Source of the DNA: an uncultured Eubacteriales bacterium
GTDB taxonomy: Bacteria; Bacillota; Clostridia; Tissierellales; Peptoniphilaceae
Reading direction: 5' to 3'
NCBI GenBank assembly: GCA_902488815.1
Contig: CABTXP010000044.1
Coordinates: 1 to 9,400 of the forward strand
DNA: 9,400 nt
In this document: positions 1 to 5,715 of the stretch, piece after piece
Numbering within the stretch: position 1 is the stretch's first letter
Layout: each line of letters begins with the position of its first letter
Translations under genes and position numbers: made by a program
Notes under the pieces: model-generated
What the model was told of the DNA's origin: nothing
The model's input: only the letters and a program-made list of their open reading frames with translations
Databases searched by the model: none

Positions 1-419
1 AATTCATTTGGCATTTTATTTTTTTGATCGCTTATCTCAAGAATGTCTATTACAGAATCAACATATTTTTTATCTACCGCATCCCCATCTAGACCAAAGG
101 GAATAATTATATTCTCATATACATTTAGCATGGGCAAAAGATTATATGCTTGAAAGACAAAACCGATATTTCTTCTCCTAAAAATGGTTCTCTCATCATC
201 TTTTAAAGCATAAATGTCTGTACCATCAATCATTACTTTCCCACTTGTGGGATAATCAAGTCCACCTAACAAATGTAATAGAGTTGATTTACCGGATCCT
301 GATGCTCCAATTATAGAAATGAATTCCCCTTTTTCTACATCGAAAGATACTCCGTCAAGAGCTCTTACTTCCACGTCATTTGTTTTATAATATCTTTTTA
401 AATTTTCTACTTTTAGCAC
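1..419 (-). CDS. ABC transporter ATP-binding protein, MacB/Bce-like (3' end missing)
   Basis: This is the cytoplasmic ATPase subunit of an ABC transporter, cut off by the left edge after 139 codons. The Walker A motif GASGSGKS lies at residues 38-45 and the Q-loop in GFVFQAYNLLP has its Gln at residue 90. The LSGGQ signature, Walker B and H-loop would lie beyond position 1 and cannot be seen. The start is GTG at 419-417, preceded by AGAGGTGAT. The pattern ALDGVSF...GEFISIIGASGSGKSTLL with GLDYPTSGKV is typical of the family that pairs with FtsX-like permeases (MacB, LolD, BceA). The neighbouring response regulator and kinase genes make a peptide- or antibiotic-export/detoxification module likely, with a permease expected next off-window. 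That role is inferred from context; the ATPase assignment itself is firm. Confidence 0.93.
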   Translation of the reverse strand, partial: MLKVENLKRYYKTNDVEVRALDGVSFDVEKGEFISIIGASGSGKSTLLHLLGGLDYPTSGKVMIDGTDIYALKDDERTIFRRRNIGFVFQAYNLLPMLNVYENIIIPFGLDGDAVDKKYVDSVIDILEISDQKNKMPNE

Positions 420-440
420 AAATATCACCTCTTTACATTT

Positions 441-495
441 AATGTAACATTCCTATCTTACAAAGTACTTACAAGACTTCTTACAGCTTTGTAAG
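441..495 (-). promoter_or_regulatory. Regulated promoter of the ABC gene with three tandem TGTAAG boxes
   Basis: On the minus strand TGTAAG occurs at 480-485, 468-473 and 457-462, so the repeat step is 12 and then 11 bases, about one helical turn. The outermost copies are part of a perfect 9-bp inverted pair, CTTTGTAAG (487-495 against 457-465). A candidate -10, TACATT, lies at 441-446 with no good -35, so the boxes cover the -35 region. Tandem direct repeats in this position are typical of OmpR-family activator sites. Binding by the adjacent response regulator is inferred. A short palindrome TTACAT-N3-ATGTAA (433-447) overlaps the -10. Confidence 0.6.
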
Positions 496-523
496 AAAAA
501 AGACTTCTCACAAAGGGAAGTCT
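496..523 (-). terminator. Terminator of the regulator-kinase operon, overlapping the kinase stop
   Basis: Read on the minus strand, the stem AGACTTC (523-517) and GAAGTCT (507-501) encloses a 9-base loop and is followed by a run of six T (501-496). The kinase TGA stop (510-508) lies in the loop. It separates the two-component operon from the ABC gene, which agrees with the ABC gene having its own promoter. Confidence 0.78.
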
Positions 524-1380
524 ACTGAAAATTTTATTCTATTTTCGTCTAAAGACGCTCTTATATTTCCGCCATGTTTTTCTATAATTTCTCCGGCTAT
601 AAAAAGACCTAAACCCAAACCATCCTTGGAAACTGAATTTTTTCCTCTATAAAATCTTTCAAATATCTTTGGCAAAGTTTCTTCTGATAAGTCTTTGCAC
701 TCATTATCTATGTCTAAATTATAGTTTAGATAAGACTTATAAATTGAAATATTAATAGTAGAGCCCTTTGGCGAGTATTTTATTGCATTATCTACCAGAT
801 TGTGGATAGCTTCTTTGAGCCATCTTTCATCCAAATCGAAAATTAAGTCTTCATCTTTTAAATTAATGCTTATGTCTTTTTCATCTAATGTGACTTCAAA
901 TTCTCTTAAAACATCTTTTACCAAGTCTTTTAAATTTGCCGGATTTTTTTGTAAGACAATAATATCAGATTCAAGCCTGGAGGATTTTACCAGGTTTTGA
1001 ATTAAAAATTCTAGTTTATTAAGCTCATACTTTATAATTTCAATATACTCATCTTTAGGATTATCTTCTAAAAGACTGATGTATAAAGAAAGATTGGTAA
1101 TGGGCGTCTTGGTTTGATGTGATATATCCGCTATTAAGTCCTTTGTTTTATTTTTTTCTATATTTATTTTCGCTTCTTTTACTTGGCTGGCATACAAAAA
1201 CTTAATGAGCTTTGATTTTATTTTAGATAATTCCTTTTCATCAAATTCTGTAATTTCTAAATTTCCATCCAAAGCCTTATCAATATAGTCTGAGAGTTCA
1301 CTCATTTCACTTCTCAGGACAATATATTTATATAAAATAATTCCAATTATAATAGCTAAAAGACCTATTAAAAATTCCAT
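508..1380 (-). CDS. Sensor histidine kinase with a single N-terminal membrane anchor
   Basis: This 290-residue sensor kinase would autophosphorylate and pass phosphate to the response regulator encoded just upstream. One hydrophobic segment (about residues 3-22) begins almost at the start, with no extracellular domain. A charged linker leads to the dimerisation helix, with phospho-accepting His88 in DISHQTKTP. The ATPase domain follows: N-box with Asn194 and Asn198 (NLVDNAIKYSP), F-box FERFYRGKN (about 240-248) and G-box DGLGLGLF (253-260). The G1 region reads IDNECKDL instead of the usual D-x-G-x-G, a known variant form. The ATG overlaps the last 13 bases of the regulator gene, indicating translational coupling. 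Without its own sensor domain it may sense through the neighbouring transporter, as Bce-type kinases do; that is inference. Confidence 0.95.
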   Translation of the reverse strand: MEFLIGLLAIIIGIILYKYIVLRSEMSELSDYIDKALDGNLEITEFDEKELSKIKSKLIKFLYASQVKEAKINIEKNKTKDLIADISHQTKTPITNLSLYISLLEDNPKDEYIEIIKYELNKLEFLIQNLVKSSRLESDIIVLQKNPANLKDLVKDVLREFEVTLDEKDISINLKDEDLIFDLDERWLKEAIHNLVDNAIKYSPKGSTINISIYKSYLNYNLDIDNECKDLSEETLPKIFERFYRGKNSVSKDGLGLGLFIAGEIIEKHGGNIRASLDENRIKFSVDFPL

Positions 1381-2021
1381 TTATATCCAACTCCAAAGAC
1401 TGTTTCTATTGGGTCATAGGGTTTTAATTTATTTCTTATTCTAGAAATGTTGACACTAAGAGTATTCTGGTCAATAAATTCATCATCTATTCCCCAAACA
1501 AAATCAAAAAGTAATTCCTTAGTAATAACTTGAGACTTGTTTTTTATCAGGTAGTATAAAATTCTTGTCTCTGTCCTTGTGAGATCTATATTTTTATTGT
1601 CTACATAGAAATTATTTTCATTGAAATTAAAGTCTAGACCATCTTTATTATAAATGTTTAAATCGCCAGGTGATATTTTTTCAAAAGCTCTTTTTATCTT
1701 TGCTTCTAAGATTCCTAAAGAAAAAGGTTTAGTTAAATAGTCGTCTGCCCCTAGATTTATAGCTGAAATTATATATGCCTCAAGATCTATAGCTGATAAA
1801 ACTATAATGGGAATTGATGAAGATTGTCTAGTATATTTTATTATTTCAAGCCCATCTCCATCTGGTAAGTTCATATCAAGTAGAATCAAATCAACACTAA
1901 AAATAAAAGTTTTAGCTTCACTAATTGTGTTTACAGAAAAAATTTCATATTCTTTATTTAAGGCTATGGAAAGTCCTTTATTTAAATTTTTATCATCTTC
2001 AATTATTAATATCTTTTTCAT
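1368..2021 (-). CDS. OmpR/PhoB-family response regulator
   Basis: This 217-residue regulator has an intact receiver domain and a winged-helix DNA-binding domain. Receiver residues visible are the acidic pair Asp9/Asp10, phospho-acceptor Asp49 (LILLDMNLPDGDG), switch Ser76 and Lys98 in DYLTKPFS. The C-terminal part (about 145-217) carries the winged-helix pattern LTRTETRILYYL...VWGIDDEFIDQNTLSVNISRIRNKL...VFGVGYKW, written here with gaps. The start ATG (2021-2019) follows AAGGACG at a usable distance. It overlaps the kinase gene by 13 bases, so the two are cotranscribed. The likely target is the TGTAAG repeat array in front of the ABC gene. It lies 59 bases after the Crp-type gene with no visible terminator between, so some read-through is possible. 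Confidence 0.96.
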   Translation of the reverse strand: MKKILIIEDDKNLNKGLSIALNKEYEIFSVNTISEAKTFIFSVDLILLDMNLPDGDGLEIIKYTRQSSSIPIIVLSAIDLEAYIISAINLGADDYLTKPFSLGILEAKIKRAFEKISPGDLNIYNKDGLDFNFNENNFYVDNKNIDLTRTETRILYYLIKNKSQVITKELLFDFVWGIDDEFIDQNTLSVNISRIRNKLKPYDPIETVFGVGYKWNF

Positions 2022-2052
2022 ATTTTAACGTCCTTACTTCTTTAAGTATAAT

Positions 2053-2058
2053 ATTATA
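2053..2058 (-). promoter_or_regulatory. Possible -10 box upstream of the response regulator
   Basis: TATAAT on the minus strand lies 32 bases before the regulator ATG in a very AT-rich gap. I find no convincing -35 at 16-18 bases, so the promoter is uncertain and transcription could come from the Crp-type gene upstream. Confidence 0.35.
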
Positions 2059-2080
2059 TTTCTTTCCTTGTATAACGCTA

Positions 2081-2731
2081 TTAATATATTTCCTTTAACG
2101 CAAAGCTGTTAAGTTTGTATTCAATCATTCCCTCTCTTTGCATCTTGGAGAGTTCGTTTGACAAAGCACTCCTGTCTGCGCACAGGTACTGTGCAAGCTG
2201 CTCCCTGTTAAAGGGGATTGTAAAGGTGGAGCTTCCCCTTGTCACACTTTGCTCCGACAGATAGGAGATAAGTTTGCCTCTTATGGTCTTTTCGGAAATG
2301 TGTTTCATCCGAGAGTGAAGGTTTAAGGTTCTCTTAATCGAAATCAAGAATAGGTTTTGCATCAGAGCGCTTTCTTCTCTTGTCGATCTTAACATGTCCT
2401 TTATATTTAAAAAGAGTACCTTGCAATTTTTATTTGCCACCACGTCGTTTTGAAGCTTCGCACCGGGAATCGCGGCATAGGGCACGGCAAAAACTTCCCC
2501 GCCTTTTATACTTCCCAAGATGGACTCGTTGCCCCAGTAGTCGTATGCCACGGCGTTGGCACTGCCTTCCAAAATCAAACCTATTTCATCTACCACATCT
2601 CCCGTGCGATAAATGACTTCTTTGTTTTCAAAAGTTTTTTCGTAGCCATGATAGTGTGAGATGGCAGATTTAATTTCCCCTTCCTCCATGTCTTTAAAAA
2701 GTTCCGTGTGTTTTAAAAAGTTATAGTCCAT
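2081..2731 (-). CDS. Crp/Fnr-family transcriptional regulator
   Basis: This 216-residue regulator has an N-terminal cyclic-nucleotide-binding-like beta roll (about 15-115, with IYRTGDVVDEIGLILEG), a long dimerisation helix (about 118-148) and a C-terminal helix-turn-helix (about 174-197, FNREQLAQYLCADRSALSNE). The phosphate-binding cassette that contacts cAMP in CRP is not recognisable: the region reads GGEVFAVPYAAIPG. Only two cysteines (103 and 184) are present, so an FNR-type 4Fe-4S cluster is unlikely. The ligand is unknown; members of this family beside redox proteins can sense NO or other redox signals (for example HcpR). It diverges from a 4Fe-4S protein and shares a 78-base control region with it. 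AAGGAG precedes the ATG. Base composition is clearly richer in GC than the two-component genes next to it. Confidence 0.93.
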   Translation of the reverse strand: MDYNFLKHTELFKDMEEGEIKSAISHYHGYEKTFENKEVIYRTGDVVDEIGLILEGSANAVAYDYWGNESILGSIKGGEVFAVPYAAIPGAKLQNDVVANKNCKVLFLNIKDMLRSTREESALMQNLFLISIKRTLNLHSRMKHISEKTIRGKLISYLSEQSVTRGSSTFTIPFNREQLAQYLCADRSALSNELSKMQREGMIEYKLNSFALKEIY

Positions 2732-2742
2732 GTTTCTCCTTT

Positions 2743-2758
2743 TGTTGTAATAACAACA
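2743..2758. promoter_or_regulatory. Palindromic operator between the Crp-type and 4Fe-4S genes
   Basis: TGTTGT-AATA-ACAACA has perfect 6-bp arms around a 4-base centre, with the two-fold axis at 2750/2751. Crp/Fnr proteins bind such two-fold sites. It lies just upstream of the regulator's ribosome site, inside its likely 5' leader, and about -41.5 from the predicted 4Fe-4S gene start site. Binding by the adjacent regulator is inferred. Confidence 0.65.
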
Positions 2759-2770
2759 TACTTTAATTGC

Positions 2771-2799
2771 ATTTTAATATATCATCTACTTACAGTCAA
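2771..2799 (-). promoter_or_regulatory. Promoter of the Crp-type regulator gene
   Basis: On the minus strand TTGACT (2799-2794) is followed after 17 bases by TAAAAT (2776-2771), a near-consensus sigma-A promoter. The expected start near 2764 puts the palindrome at 2743-2758 just downstream, where a bound regulator would block transcription. This suggests autorepression. Confidence 0.65.
2780..2785 (+). promoter_or_regulatory. Candidate -10 of the 4Fe-4S gene (activator-dependent)
   Basis: TATCAT lies 24 bases before the ATG, with no good -35 (the aligned bases read CATACT). With a start site near 2792 the palindrome centre falls at about -41.5, the classical class II activator position for Crp/Fnr proteins. 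The strong Shine-Dalgarno sequence AAAGGAGG follows at 2798-2805. Confidence 0.45.
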
Positions 2800-2809
2800 A
2801 GGAGGAGTT

Positions 2810-3517
2810 ATGAAGAGAAATATTATAAAGATAGATGAAGACAAGTGTATAGGATGCGGTCTTTGTGTCAATGCCTGTCAAGAAGGAGCCATTGAGCTGA
2901 TAGCCGGCAAGGCCAAGCTAATGAGAGAGGACTACTGTGACGGCCTTGGCAACTGTCTGCCACACTGCCCCGTTGATGCCATCAATATGGAAGTAAGAGA
3001 AGCGGAAGCTTTTAACGAAGAAGCCGTTAAAGAAAATATTAAAAAGATTGAGGAGGAGGAGGAGAAAGTTTTGCCCTGCGGATGCCCCGGTTCAAATTCA
3101 AAAGAAATACATAGAGAGAAGAAAGTTAATATAGAAACCCACGCACCTGTTGAGAGCGAGCTGAGACAATGGCCCGTTCAAATTAAGCTTGTGCCTGTTA
3201 ACGCCCCTTACTTCAAGGACGCGAAGCTCTTGGTCGCTGCGGACTGCACCGCCTTTGCTTACGGCAATTTTCACGACAAGTTTATTAAAAATCACATTAC
3301 TTTAGTTGGATGTCCCAAGTTGGATGACGTGGACTACTCGGATAAGCTTACGGAAATTATTAAAAACAACGACATTAAAAGCGTAACTGTAGTGCGTATG
3401 AAAGTGCCTTGCTGCGGCGGCATTGAAAGAGCTGTTGTAAATGCTCTTAAAAATTCCGGCAAAATGATCCCATGGCAAGTAGTGACGATTTCAACAGACG
3501 GCAGAATTTTAGATTAA
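2810..3517 (+). CDS. 4Fe-4S ferredoxin-domain protein with cysteine-rich C-terminal domain
   Basis: This 235-residue cytoplasmic iron-sulfur protein has a bacterial ferredoxin fold at residues 5-60. The first motif is complete: Cys13, 16, 19 and 23 in CIGCGLCVNAC. The second, CDGLGNCLPHCP, has Cys43, 49 and 53 but Leu46 where the fourth cysteine is expected. A glutamate-rich linker (about 70-86) leads to CGC at 90-92. A second conserved-looking domain follows (about 117-230) with LRQWPVQIKLVP, AADC (Cys146), GCPKLDD (Cys168) and a VPCC pair (Cys201/202), which could hold another metal site. I recall this two-part architecture as a widespread clostridial family annotated only as 4Fe-4S binding protein; the function is unknown to me. 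It is probably controlled by the divergent Crp-type regulator, pointing to redox or nitrosative stress. It is monocistronic, ending at a strong terminator. Confidence 0.92.
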   Translation: MKRNIIKIDEDKCIGCGLCVNACQEGAIELIAGKAKLMREDYCDGLGNCLPHCPVDAINMEVREAEAFNEEAVKENIKKIEEEEEKVLPCGCPGSNSKEIHREKKVNIETHAPVESELRQWPVQIKLVPVNAPYFKDAKLLVAADCTAFAYGNFHDKFIKNHITLVGCPKLDDVDYSDKLTEIIKNNDIKSVTVVRMKVPCCGGIERAVVNALKNSGKMIPWQVVTISTDGRILD

Positions 3518-3530
3518 TATTGGCATACAA

Positions 3531-3558
3531 AAAAAGCTATGGCGTACCATAGCTTTTT
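3531..3558. terminator. Bidirectional terminator between the 4Fe-4S and SLH genes
   Basis: A perfect 12-bp stem, AAAAAGCTATGG (3531-3542) and CCATAGCTTTTT (3547-3558), with the tetraloop CGTA. The A-run on one side and T-run on the other let it work for both converging genes. Confidence 0.92.
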
Positions 3559-3567
3559 CTTTGTTTA

Positions 3568-5574
3568 CTATTTGTAACTATAAAATTCATATCTTGAATC
3601 CGGTTTAAAGTATCCGTTATTATCTACATAACCGTAAATTCTTACATAGTATTTGCCATTGGCATCAGGTCCGTATATTTCATCTCTACTATTTAATGTT
3701 ACGTATCCATCGTTATTGCCTCTAACAGTAACTTGAGATTTATAATAGTCATTTGTGTAGAATTTATTTAGATAAACTTTATATCTGTTATAGTAATTGT
3801 TTGAATAATAATCTATCGTGCCTTCTGCTACTACTGTTTGATTGTAATAGTTGTAATTGTAGTCATATCTGCCTAAAATTTTAATATATTCAACATATTG
3901 ACCTGTGTAGTCAAATCTTAAGCCTACTTTTTTACCTCTTAAAGAGTCTAAATTATCATAGAAAGGTATCCACCCATTGTTACCTTCATCTACTACCTTA
4001 TAGTCATCTTTCAAGTTATAAGATCTGCCGTTGTCTAATTGAATTTGTTTTGGCTTTGACCATGAATTTGTACCGGTTACATATCCTTCTACATCATAAT
4101 TTGTTGAGCCTGCCACTACTTTGTAGTTAGTGTCAAAGCTTACAATATCACCTTTGCCGGATCCGCTTGCATAATCTCCGAAAGATCTTTGATAGTATTG
4201 ATTATATGATCCTGCTGAATTTGACAATTTGGCGTCTCTCAAAGAATTGTGTACGTAGAATTTATATTCCTTGTTGTCGTCCAACCTTACAGTGATGTAC
4301 ATGTAGTTTGTAAATCCGGAGTTTGTGCCTCCGCCGACTACTGTTGCACCTTCGACTTTACCTGTTCTCGGATAAACTATGGCGTTTGTAATTTCCTTTC
4401 TGTTGTTTGCGGTAAATTCAATTCTGTCGCCTTGTTCCAATCCGTTTAAGCCGTAAATTCTCTTGCCCAATTTATAAATTTGAGCATTTGATGCCAATGT
4501 GAAGTTATTTGTTTCAGTGCCGCGATCATAGGGTGCTGTTGAAATTTCTTCATCTTGTAAATAAGAACTTCTATAGTCAATTGTCAAATTGTTGTTGCCA
4601 ATATATCTGATGTAACCTGTTGTTTGAGAATCTGAGAAGTTTTTGTCAATAATGTCAATCTTGGTTGCCGTACCTAAGTTGTCAGATCCTGTGTTTTCAG
4701 GTTTGTAAGTAATCTTTACAAGTAAATCTTTTTTAAGTGATGAGAAGTTTTGCTTGTTGCCCTTGTATTCAATCTTCGTGTTTTCGTCAAGTTTGAATAT
4801 TGAGGCATTTGATCTGCCTGATATCTTTACAATAATTGCTGTAGGATAGTCAGCCGGGTCTGTAAAGATTTTAGCTTCTACTGTTTGTTCGGCTCCCGCT
4901 ACCTTACCTGATTTTAAATACTCATAAGATGTGTCGGTAATAAGAGCCATTTCACTTCTTCTGATGCCTCTTGAGCCGTTAAAGTAACCTTCGCTGCCTG
5001 TGGATTTGAATATGCCCGCATCAACTAAGGATGCAAGGTAACCCTTTGTAACGGCAGGTATCTTGTCAATGTCATTGTGCTTTAATAAATTTGTATCTCC
5101 TTGTCCTGAAAGTCCCAAAGCCTTTGCATAGTAAACTGCAACTGCATTTCTTTCAGGATATGCTCTGTCGGCACCCACCTTAAAGTAGTTCATTGAAGAT
5201 GCCTTTGAAACATCGGATACGCTCATTATTTCTCTGTAAAGCATGTAACTTACCGAGTCAATTGCCCAGTCACTTACGCCGTATTTTTTAACAGTATCCT
5301 TGTACTCACTTCTTGCCTTTGCAAGTTCACTACTTGTCGGGTTTAAAAGTCCTGTCAAAAGCTTTGCAGTCTCTTCAAAGGAAACATATTTGTTGGGATA
5401 GTACTTACCGTCGTTAAATCCTTTGATAATTCCTTGGTCGGCAAGTTTTGATATTGAGGGTGCTGCCCACTCCCAACCTGTTCCCACGTCGGGGAATGAT
5501 TTTGCAAATATTATAGTCGGTACAAGAGTTGCTGCAGCAATGGCTACAGTTAAAACTTTTGTAAATTTTTTCAT
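3568..5574 (-). CDS. Secreted S-layer-homology (SLH) domain surface protein, Tyr/Asn-rich
   Basis: This 668-residue exported protein is likely held on the cell wall by SLH domains that bind secondary wall polymer. A signal peptide spans residues 1-24 (KK start, hydrophobic core, probable cleavage after IFA). Three SLH repeats follow at about 27-77 (FPDVGTGWEWAAPSISKLAD, GIIKGF), 91-155 and 166-220 (IRRSEMALI). The usual TRAE motif is degenerate, reading SFEE, PERN and RRSE. The remaining 440 residues look all-beta, with loosely repeated units of about 80-100 residues (patterns such as LDNGRSYNL and LEQGDRIEF), ending in a Tyr/Asn-rich stretch (about 560-668). No LPXTG motif or catalytic motif is seen. 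AAGGAGG precedes the ATG. It has a strong promoter and its own terminator, as expected for an abundant surface protein. The role of the C-terminal part is unknown. Confidence 0.93.
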   Translation of the reverse strand: MKKFTKVLTVAIAAATLVPTIIFAKSFPDVGTGWEWAAPSISKLADQGIIKGFNDGKYYPNKYVSFEETAKLLTGLLNPTSSELAKARSEYKDTVKKYGVSDWAIDSVSYMLYREIMSVSDVSKASSMNYFKVGADRAYPERNAVAVYYAKALGLSGQGDTNLLKHNDIDKIPAVTKGYLASLVDAGIFKSTGSEGYFNGSRGIRRSEMALITDTSYEYLKSGKVAGAEQTVEAKIFTDPADYPTAIIVKISGRSNASIFKLDENTKIEYKGNKQNFSSLKKDLLVKITYKPENTGSDNLGTATKIDIIDKNFSDSQTTGYIRYIGNNNLTIDYRSSYLQDEEISTAPYDRGTETNNFTLASNAQIYKLGKRIYGLNGLEQGDRIEFTANNRKEITNAIVYPRTGKVEGATVVGGGTNSGFTNYMYITVRLDDNKEYKFYVHNSLRDAKLSNSAGSYNQYYQRSFGDYASGSGKGDIVSFDTNYKVVAGSTNYDVEGYVTGTNSWSKPKQIQLDNGRSYNLKDDYKVVDEGNNGWIPFYDNLDSLRGKKVGLRFDYTGQYVEYIKILGRYDYNYNYYNQTVVAEGTIDYYSNNYYNRYKVYLNKFYTNDYYKSQVTVRGNNDGYVTLNSRDEIYGPDANGKYYVRIYGYVDNNGYFKPDSRYEFYSYK

Positions 5575-5597
5575 GATAAACCTCCTTGTTTGAAATT

Positions 5598-5606
5598 ATT
5601 ATAACA
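5598..5606 (-). promoter_or_regulatory. Extended -10 promoter of the SLH gene
   Basis: TGTTATAAT on the minus strand is a consensus extended -10 (TGnTATAAT), lying 24 bases before the SLH start codon. No clear -35 is seen, which extended -10 promoters can tolerate. The AAGGAGG ribosome site follows. Confidence 0.7.
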
Positions 5607-5663
5607 CAGGAAATGGTTTTTAATGTTACAACTTAATTGCAAATGTGTAATTTTACTTAAATT

Positions 5664-5694
5664 TTGATGAAAAATCCCCATGCTGTGGTATAAT
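5664..5694 (+). promoter_or_regulatory. Promoter of the siroheme-synthase-like gene
   Basis: TTGATG (5664-5669), a long 19-base spacer and an extended -10, TGGTATAAT (5686-5694). Transcription should begin near 5701, directly before the ribosome site. This excludes the in-frame ATG at 5680, which would lie upstream of the -10, and fixes the start codon at 5716. Confidence 0.72.
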
Positions 5695-5715
5695 TTTGTT
5701 ATAAGAGGAGGACCT

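Noticed and set aside
457..495. Short repeats as a CRISPR remnant
   Set aside because: The repeat unit is only 6-9 bases with 5-6 base gaps and sits in a promoter. A regulator-binding array fits; a CRISPR array does not.
2022..2080. Terminator after the Crp-type gene
   Set aside because: The only palindrome is the AT-only TATAATATTATA, with no GC stem followed by a T-run, so I do not call one.
3568..5574. Sortase-anchored surface protein
   Set aside because: The C-terminus ends in EFYSYK with no LPXTG motif, hydrophobic segment or basic tail. Anchoring by the N-terminal SLH domains explains it.
5680..5715. In-frame upstream ATG that would add 12 residues to the siroheme-synthase-like protein
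   Set aside because: It lies upstream of and across the extended -10 (5686-5694) and has no ribosome site. ATG 5716 has AGAGGAGG at the right distance.
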